From: Saprospiraceae bacterium
Lineage (GTDB): Bacteria; Bacteroidota; Bacteroidia; Chitinophagales; Saprospiraceae
DNA length: 64,000 bases
Direction of reading: 5' to 3'
Assembly (NCBI GenBank): GCA_016713025.1
Contig: JADJPZ010000004.1
Span: forward strand, 3,534,001-3,598,000
Shown here: piece by piece, positions 1 through 9,152 of the stretch
Numbering within the stretch: the first letter of the stretch is position 1
How the letters are laid out: every line of letters begins with the position of its first letter
Notes under the pieces: generated by a model
Databases searched by the model: none
What the model was told of the DNA's origin: nothing
Seen by the model: only the letters and a program-made list of their open reading frames with translations
Program-made: the position numbers and the translations under genes

Positions 1-160
1 AAACAGTAAAAGCTTGGTTGAATTGGGCGGGTCGTCCTTCAGGGAATGAGGTGTTTATTGGGAAGGTAATTTGTCTTTTCATATCCCTTCCCAGAAGGGG
101 AATGCATCGCTTTTATTATGACAATTGGGCGGTAGCGAGGAAAATATGAATTTTTGCAGT
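1..160. repeat. Degenerate copy of MITE-like repeat family 1
   Basis: The sequence shares several blocks with the complete copies at 4907-5064 and 36266-36444: a GTAAAA block, then ATTGGGCGGGTCGTC, GGGAATGAGG, and later GTAGCGAGGAAAAT followed by GAATTTTTGCAG. About 60 bp of unrelated sequence separates the last two blocks. The left end is cut by the window edge and the right inverted end is not recognisable, so this is probably a decayed copy. It lies directly before the IS3-type element. Confidence 0.6.
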
Positions 161-230
161 TTTGTCTTGCCCTCAATTAAATGCGAACACAAAAAAAGTT
201 TAAATTTTTTTAAATCACTAATTTTGTGTT

Positions 231-494
231 ATGGAAAACAAGAAAAAAGAAAGAATGAGTACCAATAAAAAGACTGAATTGGTACTGCAATTATTGCGAG
301 GTGAGTCACTGGATGAACTTTGTAGAATCCATCATGTATCTGCCAGTCAATTGAGTGAGTGGCGTGATATCTTTGTCAGCAAAGGTAAAGAAGGTTTCCG
401 TAAGAGCTCGGACGATCATCGTCTGCGTGAAGCCCAAGCGATCATTGGTCGCCAAGCCATAGAGCTTGACCTGTATAAAAAAAGATGGTATTGA
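231..494 (+). CDS. IS3-family transposase OrfA (HTH)
   Basis: A protein of 87 residues with a helix-turn-helix of the transposase_8 kind at about residues 15-50 (motif ESLDELCRIHHVSASQLSEW), which would bind the ends of the element. A charged segment at the C terminus (about residues 60-85) may form the coiled-coil that normally joins OrfA to OrfB. The ORF ends just after a run of seven A at 477-483. The integrase frame is entered there only by a +1 (or -2) shift, whereas IS3 elements normally use -1, so productive frameshifting here looks impaired or the run has lost a base. Confidence 0.75.
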   Translation: MENKKKERMSTNKKTELVLQLLRGESLDELCRIHHVSASQLSEWRDIFVSKGKEGFRKSSDDHRLREAQAIIGRQAIELDLYKKRWY

Positions 495-1415
495 TTCGTC
501 AGATAAAAGAAAAATAGTTTCCATGCTAATCAATACAGAACCAAAACCAAATATTAGATTGGCTCTTAAGGTCAGTGACCTAAGCGTAGGAGCTTGGTAT
601 GACAGGCGGTCATTGAAGACAGATAAATGTAAGCCAGGGCCAAAATCTGTGTACTCAGACGTTGAAGTGCTTCAAGCCTTAAGGAAGTATATAGCCGAGC
701 CTATTTTTTATTTAGAAGGCTATAAGAAACTCAAGGTTAGGCTCAAAGAAGAATATGGCATCGATGTGGGTAAGGAAAGGCTAAGAAGGATCATGACAGA
801 AAATGAGCTTCTGTGTCATCAAAAAACAGATCACACCCACTCAGGTATCATCACGACGGTAAGATCATCACGGATTGTCCCAATCAAATCTGGGGCATGG
901 ACATCAAAGAATTTCATACTTGTATAGGAAAAATTTACTTATTTGATATCTCGGATCATTTCAATAGCGAAATTAAAGGATGGTACGTAAACACAACATC
1001 CAATGCAAATGATGCGATGCAAGCTCTCAGAAACGCTGTAAGAGCCGAGTTTGGCAATGTGGCCAAAGATGTGTGTAAAGGTACAAATCTAAAGCTCAGA
1101 GTGGATCATGGCACTCAATTTGATTCCAAAGCTTTTGAAGATGAATTGAATTTTTTAAGCATTTTAAAAAGTTCTGCCTTTGTAAGAAGCCCACAAAGCA
1201 ACGGGGTTATTGAAAGATTCCACAGAACGCTCAAAGAACAATTAACCTTAATCAATACATTTAAAAATATAGACGAAATACATCAAAATATTCATACATT
1301 TGTTGCCAAATATAACCAGAAGTGGCTATTGCATAGATTGAAACTTCAATCTCCACTGAAATATAAAGAGGGGAATCCATCGGGTAATACTGAACCAGAG
1401 GGAGTCCGTCATTGA
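484..1415 (+). pseudogene. IS3-family transposase OrfB, frameshifted
   Basis: The N-terminal part (to about 860) carries the HTH_21-like region with KLKVRLKEEYGIDVGKERL. The C-terminal part carries the rve/DDE integrase core: the first Asp in WGMDIKEF, the second in RVDHGTQFDS, and the Glu in NGVIERFHRT. The two halves lie in different frames and are joined somewhere between 813 and 860, where reading must move by -1. The intact protein would be about 310 residues. All three catalytic acidic residues survive, so the break may be recent. Whether it is a mutation or a sequencing error cannot be told here. Confidence 0.7.
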
Positions 1416-1598
1416 GTCGCAGACTCAAAAAAAGATAGTCAGGCCTGAGCTATCTACCTTCGGTACAAAACGTCACCGTCGGTCGTCCGTCATCACAAAG
1501 GTATGTAGTCTTTTTTGAATTACAAAACCTTGTTCTGTTAGTAGGCCTTAATGAGTGTTCAGTTAATTAGGGGCAAAACAGTTTGTTATACACTCATA

Positions 1599-2171
1599 TC
1601 AGGTTGCCCATGCTTTATCCCCTTTTTTGTATGGGTATGATCCATCATATCTACCCGGCACTGCTTCATACCGCAACTCTTTTGTTGCTCCGGCTTCCGA
1701 AGTAAAGTACCCAAGAATTGTCAATTGTTTTATCATTGTAAAATAGTGCTCAGCGTTTTCTTGCTTTTTATCTTTATTGTATTTTACCATTTCTGCATTG
1801 ATAGAATTGAGAAATTCTTCTCTTTGATCAGGACTACCCTTTTCAAAAGTTGCAGCGTATTTCTTTTGAAAATCAGTCTTTAAGGTTTCCACTCCAGATA
1901 AAAATACGCTTTGTTGCTCTTTCGTATAGCAATTTGTAATCATTTTATTCATAAAAAGACCTATACCTACCGCCTTTGCACCGGGAGTGTCGGTTTGTGG
2001 CAGGATAGTTTCTCCTATTTCATCTAGCAGCGATACTTGCTGAGCGGTAAGTATTGATGATGCCGGATTAGTTTTATCTGCTTTGCACCCGGTCTTTACA
2101 AATAATTCTCCGCCGACAAATGCAGCACCTGTCATGAGGGATATATGCTTGATAATCGTTCTTCTGTCCAT
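1599..2171 (-). CDS. Gluconate 2-dehydrogenase subunit 3-like protein
   Basis: 190 residues with an N-terminal twin-arginine-like start (MDRRTIIKH) followed by a hydrophobic stretch and a Cys near residue 29, so it is probably exported. The body resembles the gluconate_2-dh3 family, small partners of GMC-type flavoprotein dehydrogenases: LLDEIGETILPQTDTPGAKA near residue 50 and FTSEAGATKELRYEAVPGR near residue 155. It ends 2 bp after the stop of the upstream GMC oxidoreductase gene, so the pair is one transcription unit. The substrate is not determined; 'gluconate' is only the family name. Confidence 0.85.
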   Translation of the reverse strand: MDRRTIIKHISLMTGAAFVGGELFVKTGCKADKTNPASSILTAQQVSLLDEIGETILPQTDTPGAKAVGIGLFMNKMITNCYTKEQQSVFLSGVETLKTDFQKKYAATFEKGSPDQREEFLNSINAEMVKYNKDKKQENAEHYFTMIKQLTILGYFTSEAGATKELRYEAVPGRYDGSYPYKKGDKAWAT

Positions 2172-2173
2172 GA

Positions 2174-3937
2174 TTAAATATTTCTTTTATTAAGTTCTTT
2201 GACGGCAAAATCTGCGGCTCTGGCGGTCAGTGCCATATAGGTCAATGATGGGTTCTGACAAGCACTACTCGTCATACAGGCCCCATCAGTCACAAATACA
2301 TTCGGAGCGTGCCAAATCTGATTCATGCCATTGAGTACGGAGGTCTTCGGGTCTCTGCCCATCCTTGCGGTACCCATTTCATGTATGCCATGACCTATGT
2401 TGTGTCCGCTATCCCATGTGTTGACATCTTTTACACCGGCAATTTCAAGCATCTGTTTCATTTCTTCTACGATATCCTTTCGCATTTTCAGTTCATTTTC
2501 TCTCAGTTCAGCATCAGTTGCCAATATTGGAAGCCCCCATTTGTCAGTTTTCTGCTTTCCTTTTGTCGGGTCAGTGACCACATTTCCATCATCATCATAA
2601 TATCTTTTGTCGAGCAGGATGCGATTTTCATGATATGGTAATAATTCACCAAATCCACCTGCTCCAATTGTCCATGAACCGGGTTCACTGAGTGCTTCTT
2701 TCAGGCTCGCACCTATATTGAGTTCTGCGACATCCCGATGCCAGCCTTCGCGACTGGCACCACCCTGATATCCAAATCCCCTCAGGTAATCACGTTTATC
2801 TCCATTGATATTTACAAATCTCGGGATATAAAATCCATTGGGTCTGCGCCCGTAAGTATAAAAATTTTCAAACCCTTCTACCTTGCCACTGGCTCCCAGA
2901 TTGTAGTGGTGGTCCATCACATTGTGACCGAGCTCTCCGCTGCTGCTTCCTAAACCTTCCGGCCATATGTCGGTGGCAGAGTTCATAAGGAGCCAGGTAC
3001 TGTTGAGTGCCGATGCACATACAAAGACAATCTTGCTATTAAAGGTATATGTTTTATTATCTTCTGTATCCAGTATCTCTACTCCGGTCGCCTTTTTTGA
3101 ATCCTTGTCATAAAGTATTTCTATGGCGATAGCACCGGTTATGATATGCAGATTGCCGGTAGCCATTGCAGCAGGCAAAGTTGACGACTGTGTACTGAAA
3201 TATCCACCATAATGACACCCTTCCCAGCAACGTGCTCTGTATTGGCATTTCCCGCGATTAGGCAGGTTTTCAGTAAGATTTGCCACTCGACCTATAAATA
3301 AATGTCGCTTTCCTTTGTAATGAGACCGTATGCTCTTTGATACTTCTTTTTCTACTATGTTCAGATCCATAGGTGGTTGAAACTGTCCGTCAGGCAATTG
3401 AGCAAGGCCTTCTTTTGAACCGCTCACTCCTATGAATTTTTCTACGTGATCATACCAGGGTGAGATATCTCTGTATCTGATAGGCCAGTCTACTGCCACG
3501 CCATCTTTGGCATTGGCTTCAAAGTCCATCTCGCTCCATCTGTAACTCTGTCTGCCCCACAGAATACTCCTTCCGCCCATACGATAGGTACGCCACCAGG
3601 TAAAAGGTTTGATCTCAGTATACGGTGAATCTTTTTCATCTGCCCAGGCATCCATTACTGCTTCGCTGGCTGCCCACCCGCGGTGGATGACAGGAAAATC
3701 TTCTCTTTGTTTAGTTGTGGTCCGTCCCCGATATTCCATTTCCCAAGGGTTCAGAGATGCAGTCTTATAATCTTTAAGGTGATCATGTCTGGGACCGCGC
3801 TCTACCATGAGTACTTTGAGCCCTTTCTCGGTGAGTTCTTTGGCTGCCCATCCACCACTGATGCCGCTTCCTATTACGATGGCATCATAAGTGAGTTGTT
3901 TTGTAGCTTTGGTATTGATATAAATGGTGTCTGTCAT
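2174..3937 (-). CDS. GMC family FAD-dependent oxidoreductase
   Basis: 587 residues. The FAD-binding Rossmann motif VIGSGISGGWAAKEL lies near residue 21, the GMC motif GGRSILWGRQS near residue 121, a Cys-rich CQYRARCWEGC segment near residue 235, and the C-terminal GMC_oxred_C signature (HEMGTARMG, then ACQNPSLTYMALTARAA) at about 515-575. The protein probably oxidises a sugar or alcohol in the periplasm together with the small subunit encoded next. No signal peptide is evident, so export may depend on the Tat signal of the partner, as known for gluconate dehydrogenase-type complexes. The specific substrate is unknown. Confidence 0.9.
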   Translation of the reverse strand: MTDTIYINTKATKQLTYDAIVIGSGISGGWAAKELTEKGLKVLMVERGPRHDHLKDYKTASLNPWEMEYRGRTTTKQREDFPVIHRGWAASEAVMDAWADEKDSPYTEIKPFTWWRTYRMGGRSILWGRQSYRWSEMDFEANAKDGVAVDWPIRYRDISPWYDHVEKFIGVSGSKEGLAQLPDGQFQPPMDLNIVEKEVSKSIRSHYKGKRHLFIGRVANLTENLPNRGKCQYRARCWEGCHYGGYFSTQSSTLPAAMATGNLHIITGAIAIEILYDKDSKKATGVEILDTEDNKTYTFNSKIVFVCASALNSTWLLMNSATDIWPEGLGSSSGELGHNVMDHHYNLGASGKVEGFENFYTYGRRPNGFYIPRFVNINGDKRDYLRGFGYQGGASREGWHRDVAELNIGASLKEALSEPGSWTIGAGGFGELLPYHENRILLDKRYYDDDGNVVTDPTKGKQKTDKWGLPILATDAELRENELKMRKDIVEEMKQMLEIAGVKDVNTWDSGHNIGHGIHEMGTARMGRDPKTSVLNGMNQIWHAPNVFVTDGACMTSSACQNPSLTYMALTARAADFAVKELNKRNI

Positions 3938-4085
3938 GATAGGAAGAAGCGTTATTTAATAAAAACTATAAAGATACAGTATCCTGCTAAATGCATGCGT
4001 ATGGTTTTTCAAAATATTTAGCTTCATTTTCCATTTATTATTTTATTTTGATAACCATATTCAAAAATTATTGTTTTGAAAAACA

Positions 4086-4865
4086 ATGAAGACATTGATT
4101 TTATTACTCTCAATGATAGTTGCTGACAGTATATTAAGTGATATAAATGTACTTACAGCTCAGGGCAAACCTATCAATTATTTGGCCATGTCCATAGAAT
4201 TTCTAACTGCTGTACGCAACAAAGAGAAAGTAGATTTATACCTTCAAACCTGGGCTTCCTGTGATTTGGTCCAACTCTCTCAACAAGTAGAAACTGATCA
4301 GCAAAAACTGGCTTTTTGGATCAATATGTACAATGCATACATTCAGGTAATCCTTGCAAATCATCCGGAAAAATATAACGATCGAGGGACGTTTTTTAAA
4401 GAAAAGCAAATCAAACTCGGTGGTTCGATGTTCAGTTTTGAAGATATTGAGCATGGTATTTTGAGAAGGTCTCAGCATCCTTTTTTACTTGGGTATTTCA
4501 CCCGGTGGTTTCCTGACAAAACAGAAAAGATGCTCAGGATCGGCAAGAGAGACTGGCGTATTCACTTTGCCTTGAATTGTGGCGCAAAATCTTGTCCGCC
4601 GGTAGCTATATATGATACCGATCGGATAGAAGAACAACTGGAAGTCAGTACAAAAAACTATCTTCAAAAATTTTCAACTTATCAGCATTCGGATAAAATA
4701 GCTTATGTCACTTCTCTATTCAGTTGGTTCAGAGGTGATTTTGGTGGTCTGGAAGGAATAAAAAACATCCTTATAAAACAAAATATTATCCCTGATACAA
4801 ATGTAAGGTTGAAAACAGCTGAATACGACTGGACAATGGACCTGGCCAATTTTGTTGATTTGTGA
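4086..4865 (+). CDS. DUF547 domain protein, exported
   Basis: 259 residues. The start gives a hydrophobic signal peptide (MKTLILLLSMIVADSI). DUF547 hallmarks are present: KLAFWINMYNAYIQVIL near residue 75, and RIHFALNCGAKSCPPVAIYD near residue 155, followed by NYLQKF and the WFRGDFGG segment. Such proteins are widespread in Bacteroidota as secreted proteins of unknown function. It is divergently oriented from the GMC gene and followed by repeat element 4907-5064. Confidence 0.85.
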   Translation: MKTLILLLSMIVADSILSDINVLTAQGKPINYLAMSIEFLTAVRNKEKVDLYLQTWASCDLVQLSQQVETDQQKLAFWINMYNAYIQVILANHPEKYNDRGTFFKEKQIKLGGSMFSFEDIEHGILRRSQHPFLLGYFTRWFPDKTEKMLRIGKRDWRIHFALNCGAKSCPPVAIYDTDRIEEQLEVSTKNYLQKFSTYQHSDKIAYVTSLFSWFRGDFGGLEGIKNILIKQNIIPDTNVRLKTAEYDWTMDLANFVDL

Positions 4866-4906
4866 TGACTGGGCATTTGTTGCATCTATCCACAGGACTC
4901 TACCGC

Positions 4907-5064
4907 GTGTGTATAACAAATTGCACGTTATCAGTATTATTCTTATAAGACGGTAAAAATGAGGTTGGATTGGTTGGCTCGTCTCAAGCATAGCTTGACA
5001 AGCTCTTTAGGGAATGAGGGTAGCGGGGAAGAAAATTTGAATTTGTGAAATTTGTTATGCACAC
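4907..5064. mobile_element. MITE-like element, family 1, with 9-bp target duplication
   Basis: The 158-bp element begins GTGTGTATAACAAATT and ends AAATTTGTTATGCACAC, which are inverted repeats with 1-2 mismatches. The 9-bp sequence CTCTACCGC is directly repeated on both sides (4898-4906 and 5065-5073), the mark of transposition. There is no coding capacity. The interior (GTCTCAAGC.TAGCTTGACA, GGGAATGAGGGTAGCG, GAAGAAAATTTGAATTTG) is shared with the copy at 36266-36444 and partly with 1-160. Confidence 0.85.
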
Positions 5065-5096
5065 CTCTACCGCTGTCTTTTGGGATAATAACGATT

Positions 5097-5198
5097 TATA
5101 CTCAAAATAAATTGGTTTGCGAAAAATTCATCTACTATGGTATTCATTTTGAGTATAATACCGACGAGAATTATTTTTCAAATAATTCTCGTCGGTAT
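5097..5198. repeat. Two adjacent perfect inverted repeats
   Basis: TATACTCAAAAT at 5097-5108 pairs perfectly with 5146-5157. It is immediately followed by a perfect 19-bp stem (5158-5176 with 5180-5198, arms starting ATACCGACGAGAATT) around a 3-nt loop. The second hairpin lies 5 bp beyond the stop of the minus-strand DUF4197 gene and could terminate its transcript, although no T run follows on that strand. The element could alternatively be a REP-like or mobile palindrome. Confidence 0.7.
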
Positions 5199-5202
5199 AC
5201 CT

Positions 5203-5892
5203 TTAAATATTCCTTCTATTAGTATAATAATCAAAGACTTTATTGACTACAGAGACACCTAAACTCTTGTAATCTTTCCTTATTTCCTGCTCTTCATGTC
5301 CGATTGCAAGAAATAGTCCATCAACGGCTCTGTCGGCCAAAAAATTACTTAATGATGCATCCACCTTCGTTTTTGCAAATATATTGTAAGCACCGGCTGC
5401 GAGTGGCCAGTAAGTATTTAATTCTGATTTACTGAGCTCAGCATCCAGTTTTTCCGAATATCTTTTTCTTACTACTGTTCTCATATTGTTTTTGAGTACC
5501 TGAGTTGCAGCATCTTTACCACCAGTCACTATAGAAACAGCGTCACCAAAATCAATTTCTTTGATAGATTCCTTGATGATACCTTCACTTTCAGTAAGCA
5601 CCAGAGAAGCGACCTTTCCTGTTTGCTGGGTGATTTTATCTACTTCACTTCCAAGACCTAATGTTTTGAGACCTTCAATTACTGTCGTGAACTCGGCGGG
5701 TAGTGATTTAGTGGGATCACTTGAATACAATGCACTCATCTTCCTGATAGCCTTGAAGGTACTGCTGTTAAGGATTTCCTGCAAAGCTATGACAGTCTCC
5801 AATGCAGATGGTTTGATATTTAACTGATTCAGGACGCTGCAGGATGATAAAAACATACTGACGGTCAATACAAATGGAAGTGAAATTCTCAT
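5203..5892 (-). CDS. DUF4197 domain lipoprotein
   Basis: 229 residues. A lipoprotein signal ends in LSSCS (Cys near residue 18). The C-terminal half has the DUF4197 pattern: GKDAATQVLKNNMR near residue 125, then LSNFLADRAVDGLFLAIGHEEQEIRKDY near the end. The function of this family is unknown. The gene stands alone, divergent from ricT, with a strong hairpin beyond its stop. Confidence 0.8.
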   Translation of the reverse strand: MRISLPFVLTVSMFLSSCSVLNQLNIKPSALETVIALQEILNSSTFKAIRKMSALYSSDPTKSLPAEFTTVIEGLKTLGLGSEVDKITQQTGKVASLVLTESEGIIKESIKEIDFGDAVSIVTGGKDAATQVLKNNMRTVVRKRYSEKLDAELSKSELNTYWPLAAGAYNIFAKTKVDASLSNFLADRAVDGLFLAIGHEEQEIRKDYKSLGVSVVNKVFDYYTNRRNI

Positions 5893-6062
5893 GATTTTAA
5901 AATATTTATTTAAAACAATAGACGTAAATTTTTTAGCAATGATACATATTCAAAAATTAATAAAATCATAAATATATATTAAAGAGGTTGACAAGCGTTA
6001 TGCCAAATTAAAACATTTAAAGAATAATATGTGTTTATTACGATCAAAAGGTAAAGAAAAAC

Positions 6063-6070
6063 TACCTTTG
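6063..6070 (+). promoter_or_regulatory. Candidate -7 box (TACCTTTG) for ricT
   Basis: TACCTTTG fits the Bacteroidota -7 consensus TAnnTTTG and lies 38 bp before the ricT ATG. No clear -33 TTG element sits at the expected spacing, so this is a moderate call. Confidence 0.45.
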
Positions 6071-6108
6071 CGGGTTATAAAATCATTCAATTAAACAATA
6101 AACATACC

Positions 6109-7542
6109 ATGGGATGCAGTAGTTGTAGTATTGATTCAAATGGTACTCCCAGAGGCTGCGGAGACAAAGGACATTGTACTTCAGGTAGTTGTAACAAACA
6201 TAACACGTATGACTGGATCAGTTCAAAAGAAATGTTTGACCCTACCGCATATCATATAGCTGAGATAAGTTTTAAAAAAGGATCACATAAAGAGTTTTTT
6301 ATCAACGACCCTTCTACCAGAACAGAAACAGGTGATATGGTAGTCGTGGAGACGGTGAGTGGTTATGATGTCGGACGTATTTCATTATCAGGTGAGTTGG
6401 TCAGACTCCAGATGAAAAAAAGACATACCACTGAAGAGAGAGTCTCACTGAGAGTGATCAGAAAAGCCAATGAAAGAGACCTTGAAAAACTCGAAGAAGC
6501 CAGACAACTCGAAAAGGAAACTATGGTCAGGGCCAGAGTGATCGCCAGAACTTTAGGGCTGGATATGAAGCTCGGAGATGTAGAGTATCAGGGCGATAAG
6601 AAAAAAGCCACCTTTTATTATACAGCTGAAGGTCGGGTAGACTTCAGGGAGTTGGTAAAAGAATATGCCAGAGAATTTAAAGTGAAGATAGAAATGCGCC
6701 AGATAGGTGCAAGACAGGAATCAGCTCGTATCGGTGGTATAGGATCATGCGGAAGAGAGTTGTGTTGTTCTACCTGGCTTTCTGATTTTAAATCCGTAAA
6801 TACAGCTGCTGCCAGATATCAGAATATTGCCATCAATCAGTCAAAGCTTTCAGGTCAGTGCGGCAGACTGAAGTGTTGTCTCAATTATGAACTGGATACA
6901 TATCTTGATGCACTTGAAGATTTTCCGGAAAATGCAGACATACTGAAGACCAAACAAGGGTCAATGGTGCTCATTAAAACAGATATCTTCAAAGGATTGC
7001 TCTACTACACTTATGAAAATAATGATAAGCTTAAGGGAACCATTGTGTCAGTTTCCACTCGTCGGGCAAAAGAAGTCAAAGAGCTCAACAACAAAAATAT
7101 TATCCCAAATGAACTTTCTTCTGAAGCAGCAATCAATCCGGTGATTGTTAATCCTGATGACGAGAATGCAGAGCATGGGTATGAAGATGTTACCGGCCAG
7201 ATTGAATTAAGGAATGATCCTCGAAAAAAGAAAAAGAAACCAAAGTACAAGGATGAAAAAAGAGGTAATAACCCCAATCAAATGAGACAATCTCCAAAAG
7301 CAAATGATGGGAATCCTCAGTCTGGAGAAAACAAAAGTACACCACCAGAAAGTAGCAGAGACCATGTGAAGCCACAACAAAACAATATTGTACGGCAAGG
7401 TCCTCCGAAAAGCACCAGTGATAACATCAATAACGTCAATTCCATAGGACCTAATCAGGAAAAAGGTAGCAGGCCTGAAGGAACCAATAAAAAAAAGAAA
7501 AAGTTTTTCAGAAAAAACCCTAACAAAGGCAAGGGTGAATGA
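6109..7542 (+). CDS. ricT: PSP1 domain protein RicT
   Basis: 477 residues. The PSP1 core shows the paired cysteine motifs CGRELCCSTW (about residue 215) and SGQCGRLKCCLNYE (about residue 250), which bind an iron-sulfur cluster in the RicAFT complex of Bacillus. The N terminus has an extra Cys-rich stretch (GCSSCSIDSN to CTSGSCNK). The last about 120 residues are low-complexity, Lys/Asn/Pro-rich and probably disordered, as often seen in Bacteroidota homologues. In Firmicutes the complex governs RNA processing; the role in Bacteroidota is not established. lpdA follows after 81 bp in the same direction. Confidence 0.9.
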   Translation: MGCSSCSIDSNGTPRGCGDKGHCTSGSCNKHNTYDWISSKEMFDPTAYHIAEISFKKGSHKEFFINDPSTRTETGDMVVVETVSGYDVGRISLSGELVRLQMKKRHTTEERVSLRVIRKANERDLEKLEEARQLEKETMVRARVIARTLGLDMKLGDVEYQGDKKKATFYYTAEGRVDFRELVKEYAREFKVKIEMRQIGARQESARIGGIGSCGRELCCSTWLSDFKSVNTAAARYQNIAINQSKLSGQCGRLKCCLNYELDTYLDALEDFPENADILKTKQGSMVLIKTDIFKGLLYYTYENNDKLKGTIVSVSTRRAKEVKELNNKNIIPNELSSEAAINPVIVNPDDENAEHGYEDVTGQIELRNDPRKKKKKPKYKDEKRGNNPNQMRQSPKANDGNPQSGENKSTPPESSRDHVKPQQNNIVRQGPPKSTSDNINNVNSIGPNQEKGSRPEGTNKKKKKFFRKNPNKGKGE

Positions 7543-7623
7543 TAGATATTGAATGATGCATCAGGAAAATAGAAATGTCTCATTAAGTCAAATGCTAATA
7601 ACTATTTAACCATATATATCATA

Positions 7624-9027
7624 ATGATGAAGTACGATCTTGTAGTGATTGGTTCTGGGCCCGGAGGATATGTAGGAGCCATAAGAGCAGCCCAATTGGG
7701 GAAAAGAGTAGCTATAATAGAAAAATACAATACCCTTGGAGGGACATGTCTCAACGTCGGATGTATCCCGTCAAAGGCACTATTAGACAGTTCTGAGCAT
7801 TATCACAATGCTAAAGAAAGATTCGGAGACCATGGTATCGAGGTTCCGTCTGTTAAGATCAATATGCAGCAGATGATCAAAAGAAAAAACGAAGTCGTCG
7901 AACAAACATGCAAAGGCATCGATTTTCTGATGAAAAAAAACAAAATTGATGTTTATACCGGAGTGGGAGCATTTGTAAATCAAAATGTAATTTCGGTAAC
8001 TAATAGTAAAGGCACAACTGAAATACATACTGAAAAAGTTATCATTGCTACTGGTTCAAAACCCATAACTCCGGATATTTTTCATTATGATAAAAACAGG
8101 GTCATCACATCCACAGAGGCGCTCAATATAGATAAAGTGCCCGAAAAAATGGTGGTAGTCGGAGGTGGTGTGATAGGGCTGGAATTAGGATCAGTCTTTG
8201 CCCGATTAGGTACATCAGTAGAAGTAGTGGAGTATATGGACAGAATCATACCGTCTATGGACACTGACTGTAGTAAAGAACTCATGCGTACCCTCAAAAA
8301 ACTGGGTATGACCTTTCATTTGGGACATGGAGTGACAGGAGTGAAGGCTTCAAAATCATCCTGCACGGTTACAGTCAGTAAAAAGGACAGCAATGAATCA
8401 TTTGACATAAAGGCTGATTATTGTCTTGTTGCTATAGGAAGAAAACCTTATACTGATGGATTGAATTTAGCATCAATCGGTATTCTAACAGATGATAAAG
8501 GTAGAATCCAGGTCAATGAACATCTGGAAACATCAGTACCCGGCATATTTGCTATAGGTGACGTGGTCAAGGGCGCAATGTTGGCACACAAAGCTGAAGA
8601 AGAAGGTATTTTGGTAGCAGAATATATTGCAGAAGGCAAGCCGCACATTGATTACAATCTCATACCAGGTGTCGTATATACGTGGCCTGAAGTCGCAGCT
8701 GTCGGCAAGACCGAAGATGAATTAAAAAACGCTGGCATACCATACAAGATTGGAAAATTTCCATTCAAGGCACTGGGAAGAGCAAGGGCAAGCATGGATA
8801 CGGACGGCATGGTTAAGGTGATTGCTCATCAAGATACCGACGAAATCCTGGGAGTACATATGGTAGGCCCTCGGGTTGCCGATGTCATCATGGAGGCAGT
8901 TGCTTTAATGGAGTTCAGGGCAAGTGCTGAGGATATGTCCAGAATATCCCATCCTCACCCTACGTACACTGAAGCCGTAAAAGAAGCTGCAATGGCAGCC
9001 ACAGCAAACAGACCCATTCATATCTGA
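7624..9027 (+). CDS. lpdA: Dihydrolipoyl dehydrogenase
   Basis: 467 residues, normal for E3. The FAD motif VIGSGPGGYVGAIRAAQLG is at the N terminus and the redox-active disulfide lies in GGTCLNVGCIPSK (Cys42, Cys47). The NAD-binding GGGVIGLELGSVFARLG is near residue 180, AIGDVVKGAMLAHKAEEEG near 310, and the C-terminal catalytic SHPHPTYTEAVKEA gives the His-Glu pair. It reoxidises the lipoyl groups of pyruvate, 2-oxoglutarate or branched-chain dehydrogenase complexes and of the glycine cleavage system. Those E1/E2 partners are not in the window. Starting at the second Met (7627) would be equally possible. Confidence 0.95.
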   Translation: MMKYDLVVIGSGPGGYVGAIRAAQLGKRVAIIEKYNTLGGTCLNVGCIPSKALLDSSEHYHNAKERFGDHGIEVPSVKINMQQMIKRKNEVVEQTCKGIDFLMKKNKIDVYTGVGAFVNQNVISVTNSKGTTEIHTEKVIIATGSKPITPDIFHYDKNRVITSTEALNIDKVPEKMVVVGGGVIGLELGSVFARLGTSVEVVEYMDRIIPSMDTDCSKELMRTLKKLGMTFHLGHGVTGVKASKSSCTVTVSKKDSNESFDIKADYCLVAIGRKPYTDGLNLASIGILTDDKGRIQVNEHLETSVPGIFAIGDVVKGAMLAHKAEEEGILVAEYIAEGKPHIDYNLIPGVVYTWPEVAAVGKTEDELKNAGIPYKIGKFPFKALGRARASMDTDGMVKVIAHQDTDEILGVHMVGPRVADVIMEAVALMEFRASAEDMSRISHPHPTYTEAVKEAAMAATANRPIHI

Positions 9028-9152
9028 TTTTTTAGTCTGGCTTGAACCAATTTTTTTTCATACTTGTTTAATGTATGTTTTGAATTTGGCCTCATTAGCC
9101 AGAGATATACAAGTTTTCTATTAATTACAGGATTGAATTAAATTTGTGTTTT

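Larger units (their letters stand above)
231..1415 (+). mobile_element. Degenerate IS3-type insertion sequence
   Basis: A short helix-turn-helix ORF is followed by an integrase-core ORF in another frame, the orfA/orfB arrangement of IS3-family elements. The orfB part is itself broken by a frame change, so the element is probably unable to move by itself. I could not find convincing terminal inverted repeats or a target duplication, so only the coding span is given. Confidence 0.7.
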
